From: Acidobacteria bacterium Ga0074141
Lineage (GTDB): Bacteria > Acidobacteriota > Blastocatellia > Pyrinomonadales > Pyrinomonadaceae
DNA length: 64,000 bases
Assembly (NCBI GenBank): GCA_001464665.1
Contig: LNDP01000023.1
Span: 62,001-126,000 of the forward strand
Direction: 5' to 3'
The notes under the pieces are model-generated. The model did no database searches. It saw nothing but the letters and a program-made list of their open reading frames with translations, and was not told the origin of the DNA. The position numbers and the translations under genes were made by a program. Positions 16,955-25,086 of the stretch are shown piece by piece (positions within the stretch are counted from its first letter, which is position 1; each line of letters begins with the position of its first letter).

Positions 16955-18298
16955 TCACCCGATCGCATCTTTGATAACGCTGGCAATGCTGTGGGCCATT
17001 TCCTCTATCTCGTTTTGGTCGCGGCCTTCGATCATTACGCGTGCAAGGTTCTCTGTTCCGGAATACCGCAGCAGCAACCTTCCCTGCCCTTCAAGCTTTC
17101 GTTCGGCATCGTCCGCCGCCGCCTTGATCGCCGGAACCGTATCGAACGGAACCTTTTCCTTTACCCGCTGATTCACGAGGATCTGCGGCAGCTTTGTAAA
17201 ACCGGCCGTGAGTTCGGCGAGCGATTTCCCGGTTGCCTCCATTGCCTTTAAAACAAGCAACGCGGTCATCATTCCGTCGCCGACAAGGCCGACCTCGCGG
17301 ACAATAATGTGGCCGGATTGCTCGCCGCCGAATTCGGCTTGCGTCCGCAGTATTTCATCGAGCACATACTTATCGCCGACCTTCGTCCGCACCATCTCAA
17401 TTCCCGCATCGCGAAAGGCGATCTCGAGCCCCAAGTTGCTCATCACCGTCGAGATGACCTTGCCGCTTTTGAGCTCGCCGGAACGCTGCATGTCGTTTGC
17501 CAGGATCCAAAGCGTGGCATCGCCATCGACCACGTTCCCACCTGCATCGACGAACAAACATCGATCCGCATCGCCATCGAAGGCAATGCCGATATCAGCC
17601 TTGTCTGTTGTCACTGCTGCCTGCAAGCCTTCGAGATGAAGCGAGCCGCAATCTTTGTTGATATTTCGTCCGTCCGGGTCACAGGCGATCGCTACAACCT
17701 CGGCACCGAGCTCGCCAAAAAGCTCGGGAGCAAGCGTGCTCGCAGCACCATTCGCACAATCAAGCGTGATCTTAAGCCCATCGAGGCGAAGTCCGGGCGA
17801 GTTTTCTTTCAGATGTTCAAGATACTTCGCGTGCGAATCAGGGTACGACGCCAATTCGAACGACGGATTTGCATGATTCGCGGTGTCCTTTCTCAGTTCG
17901 TGTATCCGAGCCTCGAGTTCGCGTTCATCTTGCGCGTTGAGCTTCTTGCCTGACGGCGTGAAGAGTTTTATGCCGTTGTCTTCATATGGGTTATGCGACG
18001 CGCTGATCACAACGCCGACATCAAAACCGCCTTCGGCCGTCAGAAAAGCCACACCCGGCGTTGTTATCACTTCCGCCGACCGGCACTCGGCGCCCGCAGA
18101 CGCGGCTGCGGCCGAGAAGACCCGTTCGATATACTCGCCCGATTCGCGCGTATCGCGGCCCGTTATTATCTTCGCCCCGCGGCCGAGGCGGTCGCACAGG
18201 TGCTCGCCAACGGCACGCCCGATTGCAGAAAGCGTTGCATCGTCAAGCGGAAACTCCCCGGCCCGTCCGCGTATCCCATCCGTTCCAAATAAATTCAT
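16955..18298 (-). CDS. glmM: Phosphoglucosamine mutase
   Basis: GlmM interconverts glucosamine-6-phosphate and glucosamine-1-phosphate for UDP-GlcNAc and peptidoglycan synthesis. The 447-aa protein begins MNLFGTDGIRGRAG, carries the phosphoserine active-site loop VISASHNPYEDNGIK near residue 100, the metal loop DGDADRCLF, the sugar loop GGEQSGH and the phosphate-binding RYSGTENLARVM. The frame is open for nine more codons to 18325, but Met10 of that frame gives the canonical N-terminus. It overlaps or nearly overlaps aroB downstream. Confidence 0.95.
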   Translation of the reverse strand: MNLFGTDGIRGRAGEFPLDDATLSAIGRAVGEHLCDRLGRGAKIITGRDTRESGEYIERVFSAAAASAGAECRSAEVITTPGVAFLTAEGGFDVGVVISASHNPYEDNGIKLFTPSGKKLNAQDERELEARIHELRKDTANHANPSFELASYPDSHAKYLEHLKENSPGLRLDGLKITLDCANGAASTLAPELFGELGAEVVAIACDPDGRNINKDCGSLHLEGLQAAVTTDKADIGIAFDGDADRCLFVDAGGNVVDGDATLWILANDMQRSGELKSGKVISTVMSNLGLEIAFRDAGIEMVRTKVGDKYVLDEILRTQAEFGGEQSGHIIVREVGLVGDGMMTALLVLKAMEATGKSLAELTAGFTKLPQILVNQRVKEKVPFDTVPAIKAAADDAERKLEGQGRLLLRYSGTENLARVMIEGRDQNEIEEMAHSIASVIKDAIG

Positions 18299-18526
18299 TA
18301 ATTTCGTTTTCCGGCCCGTAATCATTAAAAATAGCTCAAGTTCAACTTATACATTAACTTATGGCGGGTCGAAAAGCCTCACAAGCCATAATTTCTGATT
18401 ATTACTACCATAATTGTCGGTTTTTGATTTGACAACCATTTATGCGTTGGGCGAATCTATAGGTCAAGAAGGCGGGCACAAGCCCGTAAACGTTCAACCC
18501 GAGCTTTCCCCTGCACGAAATAAATA

Positions 18527-19789
18527 ATGAAAACGAAAATACTTCCGTTTGCCGCATTGCTGTTTCTATGCCCCGGTGCTTTCGGCCAAAAGCCCGCCGA
18601 ACCGGAAGAACGAAAAGTAAAGGTCGTAGTTACCGAAAATATCAAGGCAGATGAGCGTCCAGTGTCGGGACCAAATGCCGCCGAGCGGCCAAGAACTGTC
18701 GGGCCGGCTCAGCCTGTCGCAACGCCTGCAGCGCCGCCGAGTTCAGCCTACCCGACAACCGGCCGCCGCACGCCATCTTTCAATGAGATAAAGGCGAAGA
18801 TCGCCGATGCCAAACGGCGCCTCCAGACTCGACCTATCACAACCGCTTCGCGCGGAAATGCATTTGAGGGTATCGAGGCCGTTCGGGTCGCATTCTTCGA
18901 CTGGGACCGCAATGATATCGACTTTGTGATGCTCGCCAAGGACGCGTTTCTTTCAACTGCTTCAGATAAGGCTGTCGTCTCCGATGGCGGTCGCAACATG
19001 GTCCTCCGAACCATTCGCGGCAACGGGGTCAATACACCGGTTATCATTTTTGACGAACGCAATCAGCAGCATCTGCCGCTTCTTGTACAATATCCGAGAG
19101 TCGATAAAGGCGTTTATCAGGAAACGGCATACTACATGTCGACCCATCCGGGCATCGTTACTCCCGAAGTTGTTGGCGCCGGACAGATCTACGTCCGCAC
19201 TGTGATCGATACGGCCCGCGAACGGCTCGGGCGTCTCGGCTTTCGGGTTGAACCAAAGGTTGCGGACATAGCAGAAAGGCTGGCCGTCGTCGAACACGTC
19301 GATCATCTACGCTTCAGGACCGAACCGCATCAGAATATCTACAACGATGTCTTCACGCTTTTCGCGCTGAACGAAGGCCAGACCTACCGCTACGCCGTCA
19401 GCTCGGCCGGTGCGGGCGGAATGGTGCAGATGATTCCTTCGACCTATCGGATGGTCCGGGCGCAGTTCCCTAACGTGCCGCTTAATCCGGACTTTGTTGA
19501 AGGAATGCGCGACCACGTTAACGCTTCTCAGGCAATGCTGCTTTATATGCAGTGGACGTGGGAAGACCTCCGGTCGCGGCCTTCGGTTTCGGATGCATTG
19601 CTTCGCGGGTTGGCGACGCAGGAACAGATAATGGCGGCTGGATACAATTCGAACCCCGCTCGCCTTCCAGGCTACATTACCCGTGGCGGTGCGGGCTGGG
19701 CGAACCTCATCCCGCGTGAAACGAAGATCTATTTGCAGATCTTCGCCTCGGTCGAGCAGAACGTCCCGATGACGCCTCGCCGTAAGTAA
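18527..19789 (+). CDS. Secreted lytic transglycosylase-like (SLT) protein
   Basis: A 420-aa exported protein: signal peptide (residues 1-20), a Pro/Ala-rich linker (about 45-85), a middle region of unknown type, and a C-terminal Slt-like domain. The catalytic-type Glu lies in ALNEGQTY near residue 282, followed by SSAGAGGMVQMIPSTY and AAGYNSNPARL, matching the three motifs of goose-lysozyme/SLT enzymes that cleave peptidoglycan to anhydro-muropeptides. The third motif usually reads YNAG, so activity is uncertain. It is divergent from glmM, itself a cell-wall precursor gene. Confidence 0.72.
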   Translation: MKTKILPFAALLFLCPGAFGQKPAEPEERKVKVVVTENIKADERPVSGPNAAERPRTVGPAQPVATPAAPPSSAYPTTGRRTPSFNEIKAKIADAKRRLQTRPITTASRGNAFEGIEAVRVAFFDWDRNDIDFVMLAKDAFLSTASDKAVVSDGGRNMVLRTIRGNGVNTPVIIFDERNQQHLPLLVQYPRVDKGVYQETAYYMSTHPGIVTPEVVGAGQIYVRTVIDTARERLGRLGFRVEPKVADIAERLAVVEHVDHLRFRTEPHQNIYNDVFTLFALNEGQTYRYAVSSAGAGGMVQMIPSTYRMVRAQFPNVPLNPDFVEGMRDHVNASQAMLLYMQWTWEDLRSRPSVSDALLRGLATQEQIMAAGYNSNPARLPGYITRGGAGWANLIPRETKIYLQIFASVEQNVPMTPRRK

Positions 19790-19810
19790 GAGGAGATACT
19801 AAAAAGATCG

Positions 19811-19849
19811 AACGGTCGCCGGTGAACTAGCTGGCGGCCGTTTCTGCGT
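19811..19849 (+). terminator. Intrinsic terminator after the SLT gene
   Basis: AACGGTCGCC and GGCGGCCGTT form a 10-bp stem with one G-U pair and a 12-base loop, followed by TTTCTGCGTTTATT. The T-rich part reaches the 3' end of the convergent CYTH-like gene. Confidence 0.6.
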
Positions 19850-20371
19850 TTATTCGCTTGCCAGATGGGCTTGGACGTCTGGGAACTTGAGCTGAACAAG
19901 GTTCGGCCCGGAGAAGAACGCGTCGGCCGAGACATCGGCCACCGCGATCTCCGGCTGCGGATATGCTAAAGCCTCGCTTTCATCAGCAAACTCGAGGGTC
20001 GCCACATTTAGTCCCCAGAGCTCGCCGAGATAAATATCAAGCGTCGCCGGCCGGGCGTTGAGCTGAGCAAAATAGCGGTTCTTGCGGATCTCATTCCCTT
20101 CGAAAATTTGCAGATGGGCATACTCTTTCTCGTCGAGTTCCATCACTGCATGCTTGATGCTCCGCACCGCGGCAAACTCCACCCGTTCCTGCTCAAAGAA
20201 ATAACGCCACGCCTTGGTCTCCGGAATTCGGAGCGAACGCAGCCTGATGCCGGTCTCGGGCAGATAATTGTCGAATAGCTGTATATGCTCGCTGGCCGGT
20301 GTTAGCGGCTCGGGGAGCGCGGTAAAAAGATAGACCTTGCGAAAAATGGTCGTGTATGAATTGTCGAACAT
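19850..20371 (-). CDS. CYTH-like protein with degenerate metal motif
   Basis: 173 aa. The order of segments follows CYTH/triphosphate-tunnel proteins: an N-terminal FRK, NYLPETGIRLRSLRI (basic strand), EIRKNRY, then LDIYLGELWGLNVATLEFAD and a C-terminal DVSADAFFSGPNLV similar to the VTGDxRYxNxxLA end of CYTH domains. CYTH enzymes act on triphosphate or adenylyl substrates using an ExExK metal motif near the N-terminus. Here that motif reads TTIFRK, so both glutamates are lost while Arg and Lys stay. It may bind a phosphorylated ligand rather than catalyse. Family call is by eye. Confidence 0.55.
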   Translation of the reverse strand: MFDNSYTTIFRKVYLFTALPEPLTPASEHIQLFDNYLPETGIRLRSLRIPETKAWRYFFEQERVEFAAVRSIKHAVMELDEKEYAHLQIFEGNEIRKNRYFAQLNARPATLDIYLGELWGLNVATLEFADESEALAYPQPEIAVADVSADAFFSGPNLVQLKFPDVQAHLASE

Positions 20372-20425
20372 TGCGAGCTTTATTATACTCGGGTGTTTGA
20401 GCTTTAGCTTAATCAGGTGACATTT

Positions 20426-20950
20426 ATGAACAGATATTTCATTCCTTTTATTTTCGTATCGCTTTCGGCGTTCCTCGCAGCATGCGGCGGAGCCGAACCC
20501 GCGGCAAACAACGCCAATGCAAACAGCAACGCCGCAAAGTCGGCGGCCGTTAATGCAAATGCCGATAGCAACAGCCCGGTTGCGGTGACCACGCCGACGC
20601 CGGCCGCGACGACCAACGATGCGCCGACCGTTGGGCCGGTCTTCAAGGCATACTGTGCCGCGGTCGAGAAAAAGGACGAGGCAGCGATCCGCCGCATCTA
20701 TTCCGCCGATTCAATACGCCGCATCGAAGAAGAGATGAATGCCGACGGCATCGATTCGCTAATGGAATACTTCTCGAACGATATGGCGACCACCGCTCTC
20801 TGCGAGGTCCGCAATGAGACCATCACCGGCAGCGAAGCCGTCGCCGAGGTCAAGACCAAAAGCATGCCAAACGGTGCGAAGGTCCTGTTCGTAAAGGAAG
20901 GTAACGACTGGAAGCTGACCAACCGCGTCCCGGGCTTCGAGAAGAAATAG
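20426..20950 (+). CDS. Lipoprotein with Asn/Ala linker and NTF2-like tail
   Basis: A 174-aa predicted lipoprotein: signal ending LSAFLAACGG with the lipobox Cys near residue 18, then an Ala/Asn-rich low-complexity linker (about 22-60) and a small alpha+beta domain (PVFKAYCAAVEKKDEAAIRR to the C-terminus) similar in layout to DUF4878/NTF2-like lumazine-type domains. The ATG at 20426 has AGGTGA five bases upstream; the GTG at 20417 lies within that ribosome site and is rejected. Function is unknown. Confidence 0.7.
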   Translation: MNRYFIPFIFVSLSAFLAACGGAEPAANNANANSNAAKSAAVNANADSNSPVAVTTPTPAATTNDAPTVGPVFKAYCAAVEKKDEAAIRRIYSADSIRRIEEEMNADGIDSLMEYFSNDMATTALCEVRNETITGSEAVAEVKTKSMPNGAKVLFVKEGNDWKLTNRVPGFEKK

Positions 20951-20999
20951 TCTCTGAGCACTTTGTGCAAGCCTTTGCGCACTCTGTGTTTAAGAAGGG
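20951..20999 (+). repeat. Degenerate CTYTGTG intergenic repeat, copy A
   Basis: The sequence after the lipoprotein stop reads as imperfect tandem units of about 10-12 bases (CTCTGAGCA, CTTTGTGCA, CTTTGCGCA, CTCTGTGTTT). Similar tracts recur at 36434, 58013 and 63214, each containing the end unit TYTGTGTTT. This looks like a dispersed non-coding repeat family. Confidence 0.45.
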
Positions 21000-21023
21000 C
21001 TCAAACACGAACCCCGCGAATCG

Positions 21024-21060
21024 AAAAAGAGGATGGCCCGCGAGCCATCCTCTTTTCTTT
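21024..21060. terminator. Bidirectional intrinsic terminator
   Basis: AAAAGAGGATGGC (21025-21037) and GCCATCCTCTTTT (21044-21056) form a perfect 13-bp stem with a 6-base loop. A runs on the left and T runs on the right serve both convergent genes, the lipoprotein and the acyl-CoA dehydrogenase. Confidence 0.85.
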
Positions 21061-21074
21061 TGCTTTCGTCCTAA

Positions 21075-22289
21075 TTATTTCGCTCCGGCGGCCTGATACT
21101 TCGGTAGCGTAACGCGAGCTGATTTTTCTTTCTTCAGCCCGAGCGCCCAATCGGCCTGCATCAGCGTGTGGATGTCGCGGGTTCCCTCGTAGATCACCGC
21201 GGCCTTGCAATTCCGCAGGTAACGCTCGACCGGATAATCATTGATGTAGCCGTTCGCTCCGTGGACCTCGATGGCCATCGACGCCGCTTTCTCCGACCGC
21301 GTCGTCGCCTGCCACTTCGCGAGGCTCGCCGCCTTTGCTGAAGGCTTGCCTTCGTTCTTCAGATAGCCGCATTTCAGCCACAGCAGATGAGCCATCTGGT
21401 AATCGGCTTCCATCTCGGCGATCTTCTGCTTTACAAGCTGAAAGTTCCCGATCGTCTGTCCCTGCACCTCGCGGGTATTGGCATAAGCGACCGAGGCATC
21501 ACGCGAAGCCTTGATCACGCCAGTCGCACCGGCGGCGACCGTATAGCGGCCGTTCTCGAGCGAGAACATCGCTATCTTAAATCCTTCGCCTTCCTGTCCG
21601 AGCATGTTCGCCGCCGGGACGCGGACGTCCTGGAGCGAAAAGTAGCCCGTATCGCCGGCACGGATGCCCATCTTGCCGTGGAGCGTTCCGCTCGAAAAGC
21701 CCGGCATCGACCGCTCAACGATGAAGCACGAGATACCCGTGTGGTCGCGAACCTTCTGCTTTTCCTGATCCGTCCAGCAGAAAAACAGGAAATGATCGGC
21801 AGTGTTGCCGAGCGAGATCCACATCTTTTCGCCGTTCAGGATCCAGTCGTCGCCGTCGCGTTTTGCGTAGCTTCGCATACCGACGACGTCCGATCCGGCG
21901 TTCGGTTCGGTCAAGCCAAAGGTCGCGAGCTTTTCGCCCTTCGCCTGAGGGACGAGGTACTTCTGCTTCTGCTCCTCGGTTCCCCAGGCGAGCAGGCTCA
22001 TGCTGTTGAGCCCGACGTGGACGCTCATCGCGACCCGCAGAAACGTATCGCACGCCTCAAGCTCCTCGCAGACCAGCCCGAGCGAGATGTAGTCGAACCC
22101 CGCTCCGCCGTACTCCTCCGGAATGCAGACGCCCATCAGCCCAAGCTCGGCCATCTTGTCAAAAACGCTTCGCTCAAAGTGCGCCTTCTCGTCCCATTCC
22201 TTAATGTGCGGAGCAACCTCGCCCGCACAAAACTCACGAACAGTATTCCTCAACTGCTCCTGCTCTTCTGTCAATTCAAAATCGATCAC
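21075..22289 (-). CDS. Acyl-CoA dehydrogenase
   Basis: A 404-aa FAD enzyme that oxidises acyl-CoA thioesters to enoyl-CoA and passes electrons to ETF. Visible family features are the N-terminal ELTEEQEQLRNTVREF, the FAD loop FGLTEPNAGSDVVGM, WISLGNTADHF, the substrate-loop AEMEADYQMAHL and the C-terminal YEGTRDIHTLMQADWALG, in which the Glu of YEGT is the usual catalytic base. The start is GTG at 22289, supported by AGGAG six bases upstream. It is divergent from the M24 peptidase gene. The chain-length class cannot be read reliably; short/medium-chain is likeliest. Confidence 0.93.
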   Translation of the reverse strand: MIDFELTEEQEQLRNTVREFCAGEVAPHIKEWDEKAHFERSVFDKMAELGLMGVCIPEEYGGAGFDYISLGLVCEELEACDTFLRVAMSVHVGLNSMSLLAWGTEEQKQKYLVPQAKGEKLATFGLTEPNAGSDVVGMRSYAKRDGDDWILNGEKMWISLGNTADHFLFFCWTDQEKQKVRDHTGISCFIVERSMPGFSSGTLHGKMGIRAGDTGYFSLQDVRVPAANMLGQEGEGFKIAMFSLENGRYTVAAGATGVIKASRDASVAYANTREVQGQTIGNFQLVKQKIAEMEADYQMAHLLWLKCGYLKNEGKPSAKAASLAKWQATTRSEKAASMAIEVHGANGYINDYPVERYLRNCKAAVIYEGTRDIHTLMQADWALGLKKEKSARVTLPKYQAAGAK

Positions 22290-22378
22290 GATTGCTCCTT
22301 TTCGGAAAATCCTAATGTGTTAATATCAGACTCGAAACAACTTAAAAGAATATCACCGAACCTCGGTCCAAGCGAAAT

Positions 22379-23731
22379 ATGCCAAATTCGAAACGCTTAT
22401 TCATTCTTTCTACGGTACTCATCTTCTCCTTTTCGGTTTTTACGGAACCCGTTAATGGCCAGGACATTTGGGGCGACCCAAGGCCGCCGCTTCTGACGCA
22501 GCGGGAGCAGATGGAGGTTCGGGAGGGTTGGTTGCGGAAGCGATTGGGGACGCTTTTGCCGGGGATGATGAAGCGGCATGGGATCGATATGTGGATCGTT
22601 GTGAATGAGGAGTTCAACAGCGACCCCGTAACGCCGCACATCACGCCGCCGATACCGATAGTCGGCCGGCGGGATGTTTTCATCTTCATTGACCGCGGAG
22701 ATTCGCTCGAGCGGATCGCGATGGTTCGCTACGACGAGGAGCGGCTCAAAAACCATTACAGGATGGTGATGCCGGCCCGCGATAAATTTGGCGAGGAGCT
22801 GAAAAAGATCGTCGATGAACGCAAGCCGAAGACCATCGCCCTCAACATCGGCGGCAGCCGCGGCCAGCAGAGCGGGCTTTCGTATGATTCCTACCGCTTC
22901 CTGGCGGAGTCGCTCGGTGCCGTGAATGAAAAGAAGTTCGTTTCGGCCGCCGATCTGCTGGTGGAGTTTTTTGACACGCGGCTTCCCGAGGAACTTGAGC
23001 ACTACCGCAAGGCCGTCGAGGCTACCGAGATCATCGCCCGCCGTGCATTTTCAAATGAGGTTATAACGCCGGGCAAGACGACGGTCGGCGATGTCCGTTG
23101 GTGGATGATGGAGGAGGTCAACAAGCTCGGCCTGACCATCTGGTTCCAACCGGACCTCCGCATCCAGCGTCGGCGGGCCGCGACCGAGACGACTGGGCCG
23201 TTCCTCAGCACCGCCGCCGAGGCCGACGTGATCCGCCGCGGTGATCTGCTCCATCTCGATTTCGGGCTCGACTACATGGGCCTCTCGACCGACTGGCAAA
23301 AGCACGCCTATGTGCTGAACGAGGGCGAACGCGATGCTCCGGCGGGCATGAAAGCCGCACTCCGCAATACGAACAAACTGCAGGACATCATCTTCTCGAT
23401 CGCCCGGACCGGAATGACCGGCACCGAGGTTTACGAGCGTTCGATGGCCGAATGTAAACGGCAGTCGATCGAATGCATGATCTATTCGCACCCGATCGGC
23501 ACTCATGGCCATGGCCTCGGGCCATCGATCGATTTTCGCGGAAACATCGGCGGCGGCGGCAACAAGATCATCCTCGGCTCGTATATGTCCATCGAGCTCA
23601 ACACCTCAACGCCGGTCGCCGAATGGGGCGGGCAGAAGGTCACGATGATGGCCGAGGACGACGCCGTTATGACCGAAAAAGGGTACGAATTCATCCGCCC
23701 GCGGCAAACGGAGTTGTATTTGATCAAATAA
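22379..23731 (+). CDS. Secreted M24 family metallopeptidase (Xaa-Pro dipeptidase-like)
   Basis: A 450-aa protein with a signal peptide (about residues 1-27), a creatinase-like N-terminal domain and a pita-bread M24 catalytic domain. The dinuclear metal ligands expected for the family can be placed at LDFGLDYMGLSTD (two Asp), HPIGTHGHGLG (His), SIELNTS (Glu) and MMAEDDAV (Glu). Such enzymes remove residues next to proline. The exported form suggests peptide use in the periplasm, consistent with the other secreted peptidases in the window. The gene is convergent with the WapI-like gene, six bases apart. Confidence 0.85.
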   Translation: MPNSKRLFILSTVLIFSFSVFTEPVNGQDIWGDPRPPLLTQREQMEVREGWLRKRLGTLLPGMMKRHGIDMWIVVNEEFNSDPVTPHITPPIPIVGRRDVFIFIDRGDSLERIAMVRYDEERLKNHYRMVMPARDKFGEELKKIVDERKPKTIALNIGGSRGQQSGLSYDSYRFLAESLGAVNEKKFVSAADLLVEFFDTRLPEELEHYRKAVEATEIIARRAFSNEVITPGKTTVGDVRWWMMEEVNKLGLTIWFQPDLRIQRRRAATETTGPFLSTAAEADVIRRGDLLHLDFGLDYMGLSTDWQKHAYVLNEGERDAPAGMKAALRNTNKLQDIIFSIARTGMTGTEVYERSMAECKRQSIECMIYSHPIGTHGHGLGPSIDFRGNIGGGGNKIILGSYMSIELNTSTPVAEWGGQKVTMMAEDDAVMTEKGYEFIRPRQTELYLIK

Positions 23732-23737
23732 TGGTGA

Positions 23738-24163
23738 TCAAAGACGCTTTCGTACCCAGGGCAAAGAAAGCGCTTCGGAAAGTTGTTGCAGCTCGACCGA
23801 AAATCCAACCGTCACAGAATGTCCGAATTTCGCTCCGCTTTTCGAGTAGCCCGTTGTCGCTTCGAGCGTGATACTACCGCGAGAGTCAGCGGAAAAAACC
23901 CTCAGACTCAACTCATCGGGTGAAGCCGATTGGAGTCGTGCCTCACCATTTAATGAAGTGTTGAGATCGTTCAATTCACGACAGAAATTTGTGAAGTCAT
24001 TGATACGTATCCAGAGGTCGTTTTTACCGGAGAATTGACCTGAAGCAATGTCGATCGCGACATAGATATCGCCCTTAGCATTCAAGTTGGATTCTTCGAC
24101 GATCAGGGTCATCTCGAAATACGCATCTCGATCGCCGAAACGCAGACAATATTTATTCCTCAT
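23738..24163 (-). CDS. WapI-like immunity-type protein coupled to HigA
   Basis: 141 aa, mostly beta with one helix (NDFTNFCRELNDLNTSLNG). The order FSGKNDLWIRINDFTNF, then ELNDLNTSLNGEARLQS, then a beta sheet with RGSITLEATTGY recalls WapI-family immunity proteins, but this is from memory of the pattern. Its ATG overlaps the HigA stop by one base (TAATG), so the two are translationally coupled. The start at 24163 is chosen over the frame opening at 24184 for that reason. It takes the place where a second toxin-antitoxin gene could lie, yet it does not resemble HigB. It could be the HigA partner or an unrelated passenger. Confidence 0.6.
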   Translation of the reverse strand: MRNKYCLRFGDRDAYFEMTLIVEESNLNAKGDIYVAIDIASGQFSGKNDLWIRINDFTNFCRELNDLNTSLNGEARLQSASPDELSLRVFSADSRGSITLEATTGYSKSGAKFGHSVTVGFSVELQQLSEALSLPWVRKRL

Positions 24164-24468
24164 TACGCGTCGGTTAAGGTCCACGGTTTGATATTAGCCA
24201 GCGTTTCTCTTAGCTGGTCTTTTGTATTCGCAGCGTCAAAGTCCATCTGCAGCCCGATCCAGAAATCGTCTGACATTCCGAAGAATCGCGAAAGCCGAAG
24301 TCCTGTATCTGCTGTGACGGCACGATTTCCGGCGACGATCTCGCCGATGCGCCGCTGCGGCACTCCGATCTCTTTAGCGAGCCGATATTGCGTGATACCC
24401 ATCGGCTTCAGAAATTCCTCGAGAAGTATCTCGCCGGGGTGCGGGTAAGGTATTTTGCGTACTGCCAT
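24163..24468 (-). CDS. higA: HigA family antitoxin (XRE DNA-binding)
   Basis: A 101-aa helix-turn-helix protein with the HigA signature: HPGEILLEEFLKPMGITQ, then YRLAKEIGVPQRRIGEIVAG and the C-terminal RLSRFFGMSDDFWIGLQ. HigA proteins neutralise the HigB mRNA interferase and repress their own promoter. No HigB-like frame lies upstream (only 129 bases separate it from a divergent gene) or downstream. GAGGTGA gives a good ribosome site, and a dyad operator lies just above it. It is therefore an orphan antitoxin or has an unconventional partner. Confidence 0.88.
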   Translation of the reverse strand: MAVRKIPYPHPGEILLEEFLKPMGITQYRLAKEIGVPQRRIGEIVAGNRAVTADTGLRLSRFFGMSDDFWIGLQMDFDAANTKDQLRETLANIKPWTLTDA

Positions 24469-24479
24469 TTCGTCACCTC

Positions 24480-24493
24480 AGTGGTAATCCACT
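24480..24493 (-). promoter_or_regulatory. Dyad operator candidate upstream of higA
   Basis: AGTGG and CCACT form a 5-bp inverted repeat around TAAT, ending next to the GAGGTGA ribosome site and 11 bases from the higA start codon. HigA-type antitoxins usually bind such dyads to repress their own operon. Confidence 0.45.
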
Positions 24494-24597
24494 ATCTCAT
24501 TTGAAGCCTTCGGGTTCGCTAATCGTTTCGAATTTTCTTATAAATTTTTCCGTTATTCAACATTGATGCTATATTTGCCGGAGTAGTTATTCGCTAA

Positions 24598-25059
24598 ATG
24601 ATTTCTGCGACAGAGAGAAAACTCCTTCTCGGTTTTGCTTCCATCGTCTTGGCGCTTTACGTAGTCACGGTCGCAGTCGAGATCTATCAATATGCGGCCC
24701 CTCCCAAGCCAAGTCCAGGCGAAATCAACCTCTCGGCACATGGTTATCGCCATGATCTCGCCGGCCTTCATCTTATGACTCCGATAGTCTTTGTCTCTCT
24801 GATCTTTGCCCGCAAATTTATTGTCTCGACCATACTCACGGGGGTCTATGGGCTCGTGCTTACAGCTAGCTATTTTGGTCGACTCAATGGGGACGGCGTT
24901 TACGGTGGCGAAGGATTCTACGATGGCAGAAGACTTCTGGAGTTTTACATCAAATCGCACGAATTTGATTTTTTTGCTTGCCTGTTTATTTTCACCTTGC
25001 TCGTTTGGCAGATCAGCATCCTTATCCGCGGGTCTCGTAAGCTGTCAAGGTTAAGGTGA
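24598..25059 (+). CDS. Integral membrane protein, unknown function
   Basis: 153 aa with three or four hydrophobic segments (LLGFASIVLALYVVTVAVEI, MTPIVFVSLIFA with FIVSTILTGVYGLVLTASYF, FDFFACLFIFTLLVWQISIL) and a hydrophilic loop rich in Gly and Tyr between the second and third blocks. No family is recognised. The gene is divergent from higA and 27 bases before moeA, so it might share the moeA transcript. The C-terminus is basic (RGSRKLSRLR), which would place it in the cytoplasm. Confidence 0.6.
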   Translation: MISATERKLLLGFASIVLALYVVTVAVEIYQYAAPPKPSPGEINLSAHGYRHDLAGLHLMTPIVFVSLIFARKFIVSTILTGVYGLVLTASYFGRLNGDGVYGGEGFYDGRRLLEFYIKSHEFDFFACLFIFTLLVWQISILIRGSRKLSRLR

Positions 25060-25086
25060 GAAGAACCTTTCGCGTTAAACATACAA

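Noticed and set aside
18352-18361. ACATTAACTT, also present at 59892-59901 in the purH-comEC dyad
   Set aside because: Only a half-site of ten bases is shared, with no dyad here; chance is a sufficient explanation.
24553-24960. A minus-strand frame upstream of higA considered as a missing HigB toxin
   Set aside because: Its translation lacks the RelE/HigB pattern and it lies antisense to a membrane-protein gene.
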